Assembly (NCBI GenBank): GCA_021234155.1
Contig: JAJEKV010000038.1
Coordinates: forward strand, 9,344,478-9,408,477
Reading direction: 5' to 3'
DNA length: 64,000 nt
DNA from: Isoetes taiwanensis
Taxonomy: Eukaryota > Streptophyta > Lycopodiopsida > Isoetales > Isoetaceae
This document shows positions 36,561 through 47,936 of the stretch, in pieces. Each line of letters begins with the position of its first letter. Position 1 is the first letter of the stretch. A program made the translations under genes and the position numbers. Under the pieces are notes generated by a model that saw only the letters and a list, made by a program, of their open reading frames with translations, searched no databases and was not told the origin of the DNA.

Positions 36561-37924
36561 TTAGTAACTTGGAGGTGGAGGGGAATAGTAGTGATAAACA
36601 TGTAGTGGCGGTGGTGGAGATGCATAGCGGTAGATGGGGGGTGGAGGTGGAGACGTGTAGTGATATGCTGGACGCGAGTAGTGGTATGTAGGAGGTGGAG
36701 GTGGAGATACATAATGATAAAGGGGATGTGGAGGGGGCGACTTGTATTGGTACACGGAATGTGGCGGAGGTGGGGGGAGAGAGGTACTTGTAAGAAGGAA
36801 GAGGAGGTGAAATGTGGTGGTATGTTGAAGGAGGTGGCGAAGGATATTTGTATACAACTGGTGGGGGAGAGTTATAGTAATACGCGGGAGGAGGAGGAGG
36901 AGAAATGTAGTGATACAATGGTGGAGGTGGTGACCTATAGTGATAAATTGGGGGATGACTATATCTATAAATTGGAGGGGGAGGGGAGCCATAATGATAT
37001 ATAGGGGAGGTGGTGATCTATAATAGTAAGCTAGTGGAGGTGGTGGTGCTTTGTAGGAATAAACTGGGGAAGGAGGTGAAATGTAATGGTATGCTGGAGG
37101 TGGAGGAGATTTGTAATAATAAGGTGGCGATATAGGAGCTTTGTATGATGGCGGACCATAGTGCAAAGGGGGAGGAGATAAATATTGATAAAAAGGAGGT
37201 GGGGAAGAGGATTTGTATCTATAAACAGGTGGTGGAGGAGAGTGAGAATAGTAAGATGGTGGTGGTGGAGCATGGTAATAGTATATGGGAGGTGGAGGAG
37301 ACTGATAATGATATACCGAGGAGGAGGGGGAGGTGGAGGTGGGGGTGGGGGTGGCCGGGAGGCTGGAGGTGGTGGTGGTGGTGGCGGCGGAGATTTATAC
37401 CTATACGGAGGAGGCGGAGGCGAGTAATAAGAATATATTGGAGGTGGAGACAATTTATATTTGTGGATAGGAGGTGGAGGAGATTTGTATGTGTAAATTG
37501 GGGGAGGTGGATAAGCGTAATGATAAATGGGATGGGAAGAGTATGGGCGAGGTGGAGGGGGAGGTTTGTAAGGGTTGTGGTGATTGGGAGGAGGAGATAC
37601 ATAACGGTAAGCTGGAGGAGGAGGGGGTTTAATGTAGTAGTGATGTGGAGGTGGCGGTGAATGATACTTATAAATGGGATGTGGTGGTGGAGGCAGCGAA
37701 TGGTACCTGTAAATGGAATGTGGTGGTGGGGGTGGCGGTGAACGGTACCTGTAAATGGGATGATGTGGTGGAGGGGGCGAATGATACTTATAAGCGGGAG
37801 GTGGTGGTGGAGGGGAGAGCAGAGGCTTGTACTCATATGTTCCCTTGGCTAGGACGACCATAGCCAACAAGGTGAGCAACAACACTTGAATTGCCAAGGG
37901 ACTTGCATGTATGTAACGGGCCAT
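36561..37924 (-). CDS. Extensin-like proline-rich cell-wall protein, frame-broken
   Basis: The start at 37924 gives a clear secretion signal (MARYIHASPLAIQVLLLTLL, then AMVVLA), followed by dozens of SPPPP units alternating with short YxY segments such as YKYHSPPPP and YRYRSPPPPPP. In secreted extensins these prolines are hydroxylated and glycosylated, and Tyr-x-Tyr motifs cross-link in the wall. The repeat register moves to another frame near 37320, again near 37010 and back near 36775, ending YYSPPPPSY at 36561. Repeat sense is kept throughout, so the breaks are recent or are sequence errors in low-complexity DNA. The second and third shifts compensate each other. As written, the main frame leaves the repeat register near 37320. 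Confidence 0.75.
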
Positions 37925-37993
37925 TGCACATCTAGAAGGAGTAGATATCAGCTTCCTTCAAGCATGACTTGGTTTGAGGATCGAACATGAATC

Positions 37994-38001
37994 CTTTTAT
38001 A
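37994..38001 (-). promoter_or_regulatory. TATA box of the extensin gene
   Basis: TATAAAAG on the minus strand, about 70 nt upstream of the ATG. Confidence 0.6.
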
Positions 38002-39589
38002 AGAAGTAGGTAAGTTCACGTTATGCGCAATGATGATACAGTGGAGGAGGTTGAGGTGTATAATCAGAGAGCGCCAGATGTGAAACTAAGTGGGATGCAT
38101 AAAGCTGATGTGTGGGCGCAATTTATCTGTGAGTTAGTGGGGAGCTATGGGTGGAGTTCAGAAGAGCAATCCTCGCAATGGAATGGAGGGCCATTGCTCG
38201 TGGTTGTAGTTCATTTTGTCGGGCCACTTTTATTAGTGATATGAATATCTCATTGACATGGTCTACAATATACAACATGGCATCCACCATTTCTTTTAAA
38301 GAAAAGTCGAATTATTTAGTTTGAAAAAGTCGACCTTTGTCCAGGACCACTGATTGTCTTTCTCAGTTGATTTTCAACCATTGCGAGGTTGCCACGTGTT
38401 TCCCACTCATTGGTCCTCCTCGCGGATTTAAAAGAGGCGAAGCCGAGAGCCTATATTGTTTGCTGATATTTTCTTTGATCTTAAAAGCTTATTTTTTTTT
38501 GCCTGAAGCTCTTGTTTGCTCTTATTGTGCGGCTATGTTTAAGCAACGGTCTTAAGGTTTATTACTGTTCTATTCTGAAGTCTTTCATTTGTCAGTCTCA
38601 GGAGCAAATACCCAGTTTTGAGATTCTCATAAAGCTCCTTTGGGAAGACGCGATTTTGAAGTTAATAATTCATTTTCAATGGTGAAATTGTCCGTCACTA
38701 ATAGTTCATTCACATGATGCTTTCTTGGCACAGCGCAGAAACAGCGAAGGGCCCAAATTCAGCCGCAGTGCTTGCAGATCAAAGGCTGTTCCTGAAATCT
38801 TGCATCAGTTTGAATTTCGAAATCACAGAGCCTTCAAATTATATAGAGCTTGAATTTTGAAAATCACAAAGCCTTCAGTTTAAAGAGCTTGAATTTCGAA
38901 AATCAGAGGGCCTTCAGGTTGCATTGTGAGATAAATAGTATTTAAAACTCCCTAGGATTGTGACAAGGCGAGGTGCATATTTGTAGGTCAGAAAGCGTCA
39001 GCTGTGCTCTACTTTGTCTCTGTAATCTGTAATCAGGCTTTTTGTTATGTGCTGCTGTGGTAGAACCGTTTTGTTGCCTGGTAGTATTATTCATGTTTGT
39101 ATCTACTGTATAGCGTACATTTACTTCTATTGTGGTTTTCACAACCATAACCATATGCTGAGGTGTAAAATGGGGTTTGACCCATCTTGTTTTTGCATGG
39201 ACGGTCAAGGGTTGTGAGATTTGGCATATTTTATGGTATATTCCATGGATCAAGGGTTAAGCTGAGCCGAGTATTAGGATGATGCGAGTATTAGGATGTT
39301 TATCTCTATCCACATCATTCAAAGGATATGCAGACGGATTAAAAAAATTCATATCAAGGAACACATCATTCAGATCTGCCCTGCCAATCTGTTGGTGCAC
39401 AGTTCCCCGCCAAATAACTAACTAACTAACTATATCTAAATATGACATGTTAAACGAGAATAACATGCATTTCTCCATACCCCTCGAACGTGGTAGAGTG
39501 ACATGCATCAACAACTTCGATGAATAAAAAAGAAGTTTTTTTTTAGTAATGGGGGGTTTTTAATCATTAAGTAGTGGACGTTAAAAATG

Positions 39590-39727
39590 ATTATTCTATT
39601 CTATTCTATTTTCTATTCAAATACATCCAAGTGGGTCCCATGACAAAATTTCCTCTGGAGGTTTCCTACTAATGAGGTGGGCGTTAAAAAATCTATTCTA
39701 TTCTATTCTATTCTATTTTCTATTCTA
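39590..39727. repeat. TTCTA microsatellite pair in a direct duplication
   Basis: TATTC pentamer runs at about 39592-39617 and 39692-39727 sit within a duplicated block that also repeats GACAAAATTTCCTCT and CTACTAATGAG further on. Non-coding. Confidence 0.7.
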
Positions 39728-39821
39728 GGGTGGCACTACATCCAAGAACATGAAACAACGCATCACACATGACAAAATTTCCTCTATTAGAGGTTACCTC
39801 CTACTAATGAGACAATTTTTT

Positions 39822-40344
39822 AGGTTGGTGTATCGGAATTTTTGAGACAAGATTTCTTAAGGTTTTCATTAAGACAATAGAAATTTAGGCCCTAAGAGAT
39901 ATCTTGATTGATCAAAATAACCAGATGGGACCTACAAAGTTTCCCCAACAAAGCACATTACATGCATCCTATTCAATTTCAGTAATAAATTGCTTGCATT
40001 GCAACAATAAGTAGGAAGCTTAAGGTTACCTTAGCAAGCTCTTAAATAGGGACCTTTGAAGCATATCTCAAATAGGAGGAATCCTGCATGCATAAGCTAA
40101 AGAATCCCAAATCGATGGACACATGCAGTGTTGGGCAAAGTCCGGGGAACACTATAAACCAACCGGTTGAGATTGCAAATTTTCCGGTTTGGTTAGTGTG
40201 TCGTAGGAATTTTCCCGACAAATTTTCTTAAGATTTTCTATTAAGACAATAGAAATTTCGGACTCTAAATATAATATATCCGACTGGTCAAAGTAACCAT
40301 AAAAAATTTTCCGGTGTGACCTAAAAAGTTTCCCCAACACTGGA
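39822..40344. repeat. Diverged direct repeat, about 140 bp, 370 bp apart
   Basis: 39822-39957 and about 40190-40344 share TTAAGACAATAGAAATTT, a GGTCAAA/GATCAAA-TAACCA block and AAGTTTCCCCAACA. Non-coding. Confidence 0.6.
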
Positions 40345-40366
40345 CACATGCAGAGTTCCTTCAAGA

Positions 40367-40498
40367 ACACAAAGCCAAAGTAATTTGTAGTAATCTTGGC
40401 AAAACATTTACTTTTGAACCAAATCAAGTGATACACAAAGCCAAAGTAATTTGTAGTAATCTTGGCAAAACATTTACTTCTGAACCAAATCAAGTGAT
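40367..40498. repeat. 66-bp tandem duplication
   Basis: Two adjacent copies with one difference (CTTTTGAACC versus CTTCTGAACC). Near identity points to a recent event. Confidence 0.85.
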
Positions 40499-40971
40499 TA
40501 GAATCTGCTTTGTTCCAAAAGAAAATTTGCCACAAGCATGGTACTAAAACAAATCAAGGCCAAACACCATCATGGCCTAAAAATGAAATCCGTGAAGATT
40601 TTGAAAATTGAATGGCCCGTCATTGTAAATCGTTGTGTGATTTAGTTAGATTTTGTAGATTTTCAATCGATGTGTGATTTGGTTAGATTTTTCATGACTA
40701 GTAAGATTTAGTTAGACTAGGAACTACAACGATTTTTCATGTAGAGATTCATACATCTATCTGTCTAGCCATTTGTCTAGGGCAAATTGTTGTATAGACA
40801 CATTGCTTTATTAGGGCTTTAGTTCTTGACTTTGAGTGACCACTGCCGGACTAATCCGAGTTCGGGGCATGTCGAATCCTTACTTATGCTCGTTGGTCTG
40901 GTATGTACTTATACTTTATCCAGAGCATTTGACAAAAGATTAATAAACAGACAGATCAGAACACGAGGATA

Positions 40972-42567
40972 ATGCGGCAGCTGGAAAATTCTGCTATCAG
41001 AAATGATATATATTGCCGTCTGCTAGGTTGCTGCAAAAGAAATGATATGCAATTAGGAAGACAAGTTCTGTCTCTTATGATTCAGAATGGGCTTGATTCA
41101 ATTGGCGTGTTGACTGATCATCTTATTCGTCTCTTTGCATACAATGGTTTTGTAATTGAAGCTAATAATGCCTTTAACAGGGTAATAAATCCATCTGTTT
41201 ATACATGGAGTGCAATAATATCAGCAAATGCAGACCTTGGCCAAGAGTTGGCAGCCCTTGATTTGTATTATGAAATGAAGCTCTCAGGTACGCAGAGTGA
41301 CCAGTATATTTATCTCAATGTTATTCAAGCATGCACAATGGCATTAACCCTTCCTCATGGCAGGCTGATTCACCAATGGATAGCTAGAAACATTTTACCT
41401 GGTGTTGTAGTTGGGACAGCCCTGACTGATATGTATGGTAAATGCGGCAGCCTCGAAGAGGCATTCAGAATTTTTGCTGCAATGCCAAATAGAAATGTGG
41501 TGTCATGGGGCGCGATGATCACAGCATATAGCCAACATGGGAAAGGTAATCTTGCCCTGGACTGTTTTAGACAGATGCAGGAAGTTTTCATAATAAAACC
41601 AAATGAAGTTATATTTTCTAGCATACTTAAGTCTTGTGCTAGCATAGGAGAGTTAGAGCATGGTAGGATTATCCATGAGAGTATGATAGACAGTTGTTTC
41701 CAAGCTGACGTTGTAGTATCCAATTCCCTTATTGACATGTATGCCAAATGTGGGAATCTGCTGGATGCATTTTATGTGTTTGATAAAATGCTGAACCGCG
41801 ATGTTGTTTCCTGGAATACAATGATCACTGGATGTGCACAACATGATGAATCTATTCTTGCTCTAGAGGTTTTTGATGAAATGCAGATTGAGGGTGTAAA
41901 ACCAGAAACAGCAACATTTTGCATTGTATTGAAAGCATGTGGTAACATAGGTGCCATAGAACAGGGCAAGTTCATTCATGGATTGATCATTAATAATGAA
42001 GGTCAATTTGATGTCGCCATTGCAAATGCCCTTGTTGACATGTATGCAAGATGTGGAAATTTAGAGAGGGCGAAATGGACATTCGATCAATTTCCAGTCC
42101 ACGATGTCAGGTTATGGAATGCAATGATCGCAGCATATGCGCAACATGGCGAAACCCTTGTTGCTCAAAAATATTTTCAGGCAATGCAAATGAATGCTAT
42201 ACCGCCAAATGACATGTCATTTACTATGATCCTTATTGCATGCGGCCGAACAGGTTTGGTGGATGCTGGTCTTTGGTATTTCAGATTTATAAGAGAGCAC
42301 CATAACATTGCAGCAACTGACATACATTTTGCAACTGTTACTGATATTCTAGGACGAGCTGGACATCTCAGTGAGGCAGAAGATTTATTGGAGGCCTCAA
42401 TCGAGCCTAATATTATTGCTTGGAAATCTCTGCTAAATGCTTGCAAGTTGCATGGAAATGTAGAGATAGGAAGGCACTGCTTTGACCAACTTGTCTGTTT
42501 AGATCAGCAATGTGATGCTGGTTATGTACTTATGTCAAATGTTTATGCTGATTGTGAAGATGCTTAG
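40972..42567 (+). CDS. PLS-type pentatricopeptide repeat protein
   Basis: An intronless 531-codon frame, as is usual for PPR genes. It consists of head-to-tail roughly 31-36-residue repeats, for example VVVGTALTDMYGKCGSLEEA, NVVSWGAMITAYSQHGKGN, SLIDMYAKCGNLLDAFYVFD and DVVSWNTMITGCAQHDES. Toward the end it reads GRAGHLSEAEDLL and AWKSLLNACKLHGNVEIGR, the E-domain start, and stops within SNVYADCEDA. It therefore lacks the rest of the E region and any DYW deaminase. Such proteins bind organellar RNA and direct editing, splicing or stability. The N-terminus (MRQLENSAIRNDIYCRLLGC) has no obvious transit peptide, so an upstream start or exon is possible. After the stop, RAAEKFKE is readable for a few codons in frame, so a recent truncation is possible. 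Confidence 0.9.
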   Translation: MRQLENSAIRNDIYCRLLGCCKRNDMQLGRQVLSLMIQNGLDSIGVLTDHLIRLFAYNGFVIEANNAFNRVINPSVYTWSAIISANADLGQELAALDLYYEMKLSGTQSDQYIYLNVIQACTMALTLPHGRLIHQWIARNILPGVVVGTALTDMYGKCGSLEEAFRIFAAMPNRNVVSWGAMITAYSQHGKGNLALDCFRQMQEVFIIKPNEVIFSSILKSCASIGELEHGRIIHESMIDSCFQADVVVSNSLIDMYAKCGNLLDAFYVFDKMLNRDVVSWNTMITGCAQHDESILALEVFDEMQIEGVKPETATFCIVLKACGNIGAIEQGKFIHGLIINNEGQFDVAIANALVDMYARCGNLERAKWTFDQFPVHDVRLWNAMIAAYAQHGETLVAQKYFQAMQMNAIPPNDMSFTMILIACGRTGLVDAGLWYFRFIREHHNIAATDIHFATVTDILGRAGHLSEAEDLLEASIEPNIIAWKSLLNACKLHGNVEIGRHCFDQLVCLDQQCDAGYVLMSNVYADCEDA

Positions 42568-42713
42568 AGAGCTGCTGAGAAGTTCAAGGAGTCTTCAAGT
42601 TCCTAAACTGTAGTGATCATTGATTATCTGCATCACCTTCAGTTCACCTCCTCCATTCCAGAAGTCAACCAACGTACTTTTTTCATCGGATCCTCAATAA
42701 CATCATAACAAGG

Positions 42714-42742
42714 ACGTAAACAACACTTACGCGTCATCCTGC
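42714..42742 (+). repeat. Left terminal inverted repeat
   Basis: Reads ACGTAAACAACACTTACGC and then GTCATCCTGC. It matches the reverse complement of 47937-47965 without gaps; the four mismatches are all transitions. Confidence 0.65.
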
Positions 42743-42807
42743 CCTGAGTTCCAATGTGGTGATGACACGTCTCAAGTTTCAATTCCAGGAATGTGCAGTA
42801 AATTTAG

Positions 42808-42922
42808 TTGCATTCTGTTTTTATTGGCATTCTGTTTCTACTTGCATTTTCACTTGCATTCTGGTTTTTTTAGTTGCATTCTGCGATTTCTGCTTGTATT
42901 CCAAATCTGCTTACATTCTCCT
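42808..42922. repeat. Degenerate TTGCATTCTG array
   Basis: About seven spaced variants of TTGCATTCTG (GTTGCATTCTG, TTGGCATTCTG, CTTGCATTTTC, CTTGCATTCTGG and so on) lie just inside the left inverted repeat. They resemble subterminal repeats of transposons. Confidence 0.5.
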
Positions 42923-43197
42923 ACAGCATCCAACTTTAAAGTTCAGATCTAACTCGTGAATTCAATTAGCAATTCAATAAATTTAAACTACAACAAAAAT
43001 TTAAATCATGAACAATCAGAAATATATTACCAATGCAAAAGTCTCATTATATTCATCAAAAGCATCAGAAGAGATCAAAGTGTATCAACTTGACTTTGCA
43101 CTTCACTTAAAATTGAAAATACAGTTGTGAAAAGTTTTCCCTATAACACTAAACCGTTGTGCAGCCACCTGCTTCTCTAGATCATCCCAATGATCGT

Positions 43198-46100
43198 TTA
43201 AAAAGCATCATCTTCAATTTCTTTGTCCTGCAAACCTGCATGTGATAGTATAGCACCTGGACCATCGACACTAACTGGCTGAACTTCCTTGACAACATCT
43301 AGCACTGTCGCAGACACTGGAGCAGACACCGGAGCAGATACTGGAGAAGACAATATGAAGCAGATGTAGAAGATAAAGAATTACCATGTGGAGCATCCGT
43401 CTTACTGTCAAATTGCCCTTTATCATACTTTTCCAGCTCTTCTTTATAAACCCGTTCAAACATTCTTCTTGCACCAGTTGCGTCAAATAGCTTTCCAGCT
43501 ATCTCCATCACAGCCTTCACTTGCAACTCGGAGGTTTTATCATACCTACAGAAACAAAGAAACATTAATACATGAATAACTAATGATACAACAAATTAAA
43601 TGACTAGATAAAAAATAAATTACTTCTACATGAACAACTACCTATAAAATAAATTAAATGACTACAAATTAATAAATAATACCTTTGAAATGCCTCTGTA
43701 CTGCGATGCCCTGTAACATTCATGCCAATATTAGTAGGTACACCAGCTCGCGACAGCATAGAAACTAGTGTCGTTCGTCCACTCTTTCCACTGAAAGCAC
43801 CATCGACTTCTATGATCTTCATCATGTATTTTAACCATTGGGACATCTTACGTCCACTGACCCTATGCTTTACATTATACCATCCCTACACAGTCAAAAA
43901 TAGTTTCAGGGGTGCCCTTTGGCATACCGCTTTTTGTTTACGACAGGGCGGAGGCACCGGCCTCGCTTGTTTTGGGCCGCAAAGGAAGGAGGGGGTGGTG
44001 GATGGACTTCGGATGCGTGACGGTAGCCAGCCAGATTATTAACGGTTCTTGTCGATGACACTTTCCTCTTCTTGGTGGCGTAAGAGAGGAATTTATGGAA
44101 TGTGAAGGGTTTGTCGGATACTTTCTTCTTGGCCCCTGCATTCTTCTCGAATTGGGGTAAATGCTATGCATTATGGGACCAAACCGACCGCCTCCCCTTG
44201 TTTGGCTCTATTCCCTTGGAAGGTGCTTCCCGTGTAATGTGTGTACTAAGTCATTGGGTATTCCCTTTGAGGGGATGTTTCCATGGGGAGGGTGTGGGAT
44301 GAGATTTTGCGTGGGTTGCAAAAACACCTCAATTGGTGGAAGGGCGCAAGTTGTCCATGGCGGTGTCGGATCACTATTGCCAAGTCAAGATTACTTTGTA
44401 GCACTCATGTGTATACAAAGATCTCATGATGTTAGCTCATGAGGGTAAGATACGTGCTTTGGATAAGATTGTTCAAATTTTGTGTGGGGCGGGATGATGA
44501 AGGGGCGGTTGTTAAAGTGGCTTGGTGGAAGTGTCTCCGCCCGGGAGGATGGGGGCTTGGCCATTCGGATTTGGCAATCGCATAGTAAGGTGTTGGTCTC
44601 CCCAAGTTTATTTGGAGCATTCTCGCAGATGGAGCATCTTCTCCGTGCGACGCCGTTGTTTGCAGATTTTTTCGCCATTGTGTGGCGTTTGGGAAGCCGT
44701 GCTGCAGTGGAGTTGCCCCGACACCGCTGTTGTATGGTCTCCGCCTTTCCCACATGCATCCCCTTTCCTCACGGGTGTTACGCTTGGGATCATGTGCATA
44801 TGCTCTTCCCGCCTAGATTATGCCTCGCTTTATCACCACTCTTCTTCTTTTCGCGGTGGGTTCCTCTACCCCATGCGCATTTGCTCTTGGTCGCCACCGT
44901 GCATGCTTGGACGCAGGCCCGCTGGAGGGCGAGCCGTTGTGCTCACCTTGGAGGATTGGTATTGGGGTGGTCACTAGCCGTGGGAGTTCTTTTCGAGCTC
45001 GCTTTGGCCTGCGAGGGGGGGGCGTTGGATCGGGCTATTCGGGAGCAAGTGGCGGGAGTATTCCGCTACACATACCTATAGTCCCTCGTGATGATGTGGT
45101 GGTGCAGGTTTGGAAGGCTCATCCGGATGTTGTGTCTTCTTGTTTTGTGCGGTCTGTTATGCGGGTGTCGGCTATTCATGACACACCGCCCCCCTCGTGC
45201 AAGTGGTCTCTCGCAGCTAGGGTTCTCGATGGTGCTCGGCTTTTGACGCGGGACATGGAGCTCACTTCCCCCACCGAAGGTTAGGTGCTTCGCGGGCGGT
45301 GGTGCAATCACCAGACGCATTGAATGCCCCTTGTGAGTCGGGCTTTAGGCCGGGTGAGCCCTCTTTGCCCTTGTTGTGGCTTCTTCATCGTGAGACCGTG
45401 GAGCATTGTCCGGTTTTATGCCCTCACTTGCAAGGCTGCGCCGGGATTGGGTTAGGGCCTGCTTCGTGAGATTGACTAGCCGCCAGCTGTCGCTTCATGT
45501 GTATCTTGGTGCTTGGCCTCTCTTATGGCAAAGAAGCCTTGCATCCAGGCGTGGCTTGGTTGGTGTGGCTGATTTGGAAGGCGGGCGGTTGTGGATCTTC
45601 GGGGGATTCAAGAAACCGCTGCCTCTCCTCGGGATTCCTCGACCGTGTACAAGCTATTTCAAAGGTTTCGGGTGTTCCCGGATTGGTAGAGCGTAAGTTT
45701 GCCATTTGGCGTGGACTTTTGGGTGTTGTAGATGGTGATGGTTGGTTTTAGCCAGTGAGAGTTGCGCTTTTTCTGTGAGTTTGTTGTGGAGTGTCGAGGT
45801 ATCACTGTCTCTTTGGGGCAGTTCTCTTTCCTCCTCACTTGCTTTGTAACATTACCACTCTTTTAATAGATTGATGACACAATTCTTCAAAAAAAAAAAA
45901 AAAAAAAAATTTTTAAACAATTCGTAAAATCGTAAATTCGAAATTTCAATTACAAAAGGAAAGTACTTAACTATTGCTTGTTTGAACAACCAGTCCTCAT
46001 CAGCGCTTGTGTACGGATAGTGGCCAAAGAATTGTTTGAAGGTCACAATCACGTCATCTTCATAAACACGAGGCATCCGAAAGGACTCTTCTTGGTACCT

Positions 46101-47118
46101 ATCCATGCTCATGTCATATTGCTTTGAAAGTCTCTCATTATATTCCACAAACTCCTTTCCATTTTCTGCTCCTATCTGAAAATCTCCCACTTTCAGACCT
46201 TCCAACTCTTCCTGGCCCCTAATGATACACATTAAAAGAGCAGCCTCTTTTGTAGACCAACGGAATGTTGTATTCCATGGTCGACATCAGATAAAAGGGC
46301 TTGCTCATTTGCAAAAGAGATTTCATTTACTTTCTTTCTTTTCTTACAAATCCCTGGTGTCATCCGTGACCTTCTCATTGCAGCAACACATGTAAGCCTT
46401 GCTCTCATGAACACAACACTATATTTAATATTAAACGAAAATTCTTCCACACTAGTTTCTGCAATCCTGCGCTCCTGCTGACGTCGAATCATGACTCCAA
46501 ATCTTCTAAACAATCTTGAAGCCTGAAAAAAAAAATGTCAGAATTATATAAAAGTAAATGATACTAACGTGTCATCCTGTCCTAGCTTCAACTTAATTAA
46601 TTGACCAGAATACAAGTGAATTAATTGACTAGAATGCATAGGAAATTCAATTAAATATTTTTACTTACGTTTCAAATGGGAACATCGATCCATCTAGCTT
46701 CACAACTTGAAGCATGAACAACTCCAACATGTCTGCGAACTCCTTTAAAGGCAATCTTTGAATGGACTCTCCAACTGTCAAAGCGCCTCCTTGCCCACTG
46801 AATTATTGCCTCAGACTTGCTAATCCCTCTACTACGAACTTCTTGAAACAAATCATTATCTAATTTTAGAAAAGGAACTGCTAGTTGTTTCCTAGAATTC
46901 TCCTTCTTAGTTATACATGGAACAAGCACACTTAGATGGCCATTACATTCCGCTTCTTCGAGATATTTGGTAATTGCCTCCTCACAAAACTCATCTTCAA
47001 AGCTACCATCTTCATCCTGCAGATTAGTTATATCACATAAAGTGGAAATTTCTGAGCTAGCACCAACTTGAGATATATGCAGATCAAAGCTTGGCTTAGA
47101 ACTTTGACTCGAATCCAT
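43198..47118 (-). CDS. Crypton/DUF3504-type tyrosine recombinase, N-terminal half frame-broken
   Basis: A proposed minus-strand gene with GT-AG exons 47118-46669, 46523-45972, 43885-43683 and 43545-43198. A 44-nt intron or frame shift at 43384-43341 leads into a PVSA-repeat tail that stops at 43198. The N-terminus reads MDSSQSSKPSFDLHISQVGA, and later QWARRRFDSW. The core shows box I IIRGQEELEGLKVGDFQ (catalytic Arg), GWYNVKHRVSGRKMSQWLKY, then GKSGRTTLVSML and TGHRSTEAFQRY. His-to-Tyr spacing is nine residues, as in lambda integrase. The box II His-x-x-Arg is Lys-x-x-Arg. The junctions KQAI/GWYNV (phase 0) and FQR/YDKTSE keep frame exactly. Frame changes near 46745, 46492 and 46250 break the first two exons. 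Such enzymes cut and join DNA through the tyrosine. It may be a dying element protein, a host gene or an assembly with indels. Confidence 0.7.
43905..45909 (+). mobile_element. 5'-truncated LINE inside the recombinase intron
   Basis: A plus-strand, GC-richer insert ending in poly-A at about 45889-45909. It begins within the RT, around a degraded RQGCPL block, and continues with a thumb region (INWGKCYALWDQTD-like, then HLNWWKGAKLSMAGR-like in shifting frames, 44150-44400) and a late ORF2 region. It lies wholly within the intron 45971-43886 of the minus-strand recombinase gene, leaving both splice sites in place. Frames are heavily broken. No target duplication was identified. Confidence 0.7.
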
Positions 47119-47936
47119 GCCTGCAAGCCTCCAGGCAGCATGCTCAGAACCTCCAAATAACATATAACAGAATCCATATGTAAGAACTAATAGATGGAAT
47201 TCCATGATCCAACCTCCAGAATCTTCTAGTACCATCTTTTTCCTGTATAAGAAAAAAAAAAAAAACATGCATAAGAACCCTAAGATCACATATAAGAACA
47301 AAAAATAAACATGTAGTAACCTAAAGTCTACTAAATCTACTAAAAAACTAGCATGCAGACACTAAAATCCATAATAAGTGAAGCTTTATACCTTCTATCC
47401 TCAGAATGTCCCTTAGCTGTCGTCGTCCCATGAATCTTCGGCAAGAAATACAACTAACAATGGCACTGAACCTGGTTTGATCTGCCAACAGATAAAATGG
47501 AGTTAAAAGACTTGCATGCAGACACGATTCTTCAAAAAAACTTGCATGCAAACGCTTTTTACCTTCGATCTTCAAAATATTCAGTCTTCTTACAAATCTT
47601 GGGCAAGATTCCACACCAGATCTGCCAGAAATACAAAACACCAAGTTATTAAGAAAAATTACTGGTCGGAATACAGCTTGCAGTAAGCATAACCATAAAC
47701 TCACCAAAAAACTCAAAAAATCTTTAAAAAAACTCCCCAAAACTCCAAATAGGTCAACAAAACTTCTGGAATACTGCCAAAATGCTGGCGCCAGCCAAAA
47801 AATGCAAGCAAGATGCTTGCAGACCTCGAGCGCTTTTTCTAAGGCAATTTTAAAAATCGTCCTAGGGTTTTGTCCTCATACCAAAAATGTATGTAAGGAA
47901 AAATTAGGAAGAACAGAGTCTTCTTTGGTTTGCCAC
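47119..47936 (-). other. Upstream region of the recombinase gene
   Basis: Minus-strand open stretches at 47740-47348 contain a repeated ACTTGCATGCA phrase (TTCTTCAAAAAAACTTGCATGC and similar) and no known domain. It may hold 5' UTR exons. Nothing firm is visible. Confidence 0.3.

Noticed and set aside
37145-37660. Long plus-strand frames rich in Gly, Arg and Trp over the extensin
   Set aside because: They are antisense shadows of the proline codons in the minus-strand extensin gene.
39417-39436. CRISPR-like or regulatory array in AACT repeats
   Set aside because: It is a four-unit AACT microsatellite with no spacers.
43604-43846. Phage or plasmid integrase contamination
   Set aside because: The TGHRSTEAFQRY segment is interrupted by plant-type introns with clean GT-AG junctions and matches the eukaryotic Crypton form, so a bacterial contaminant is unlikely.
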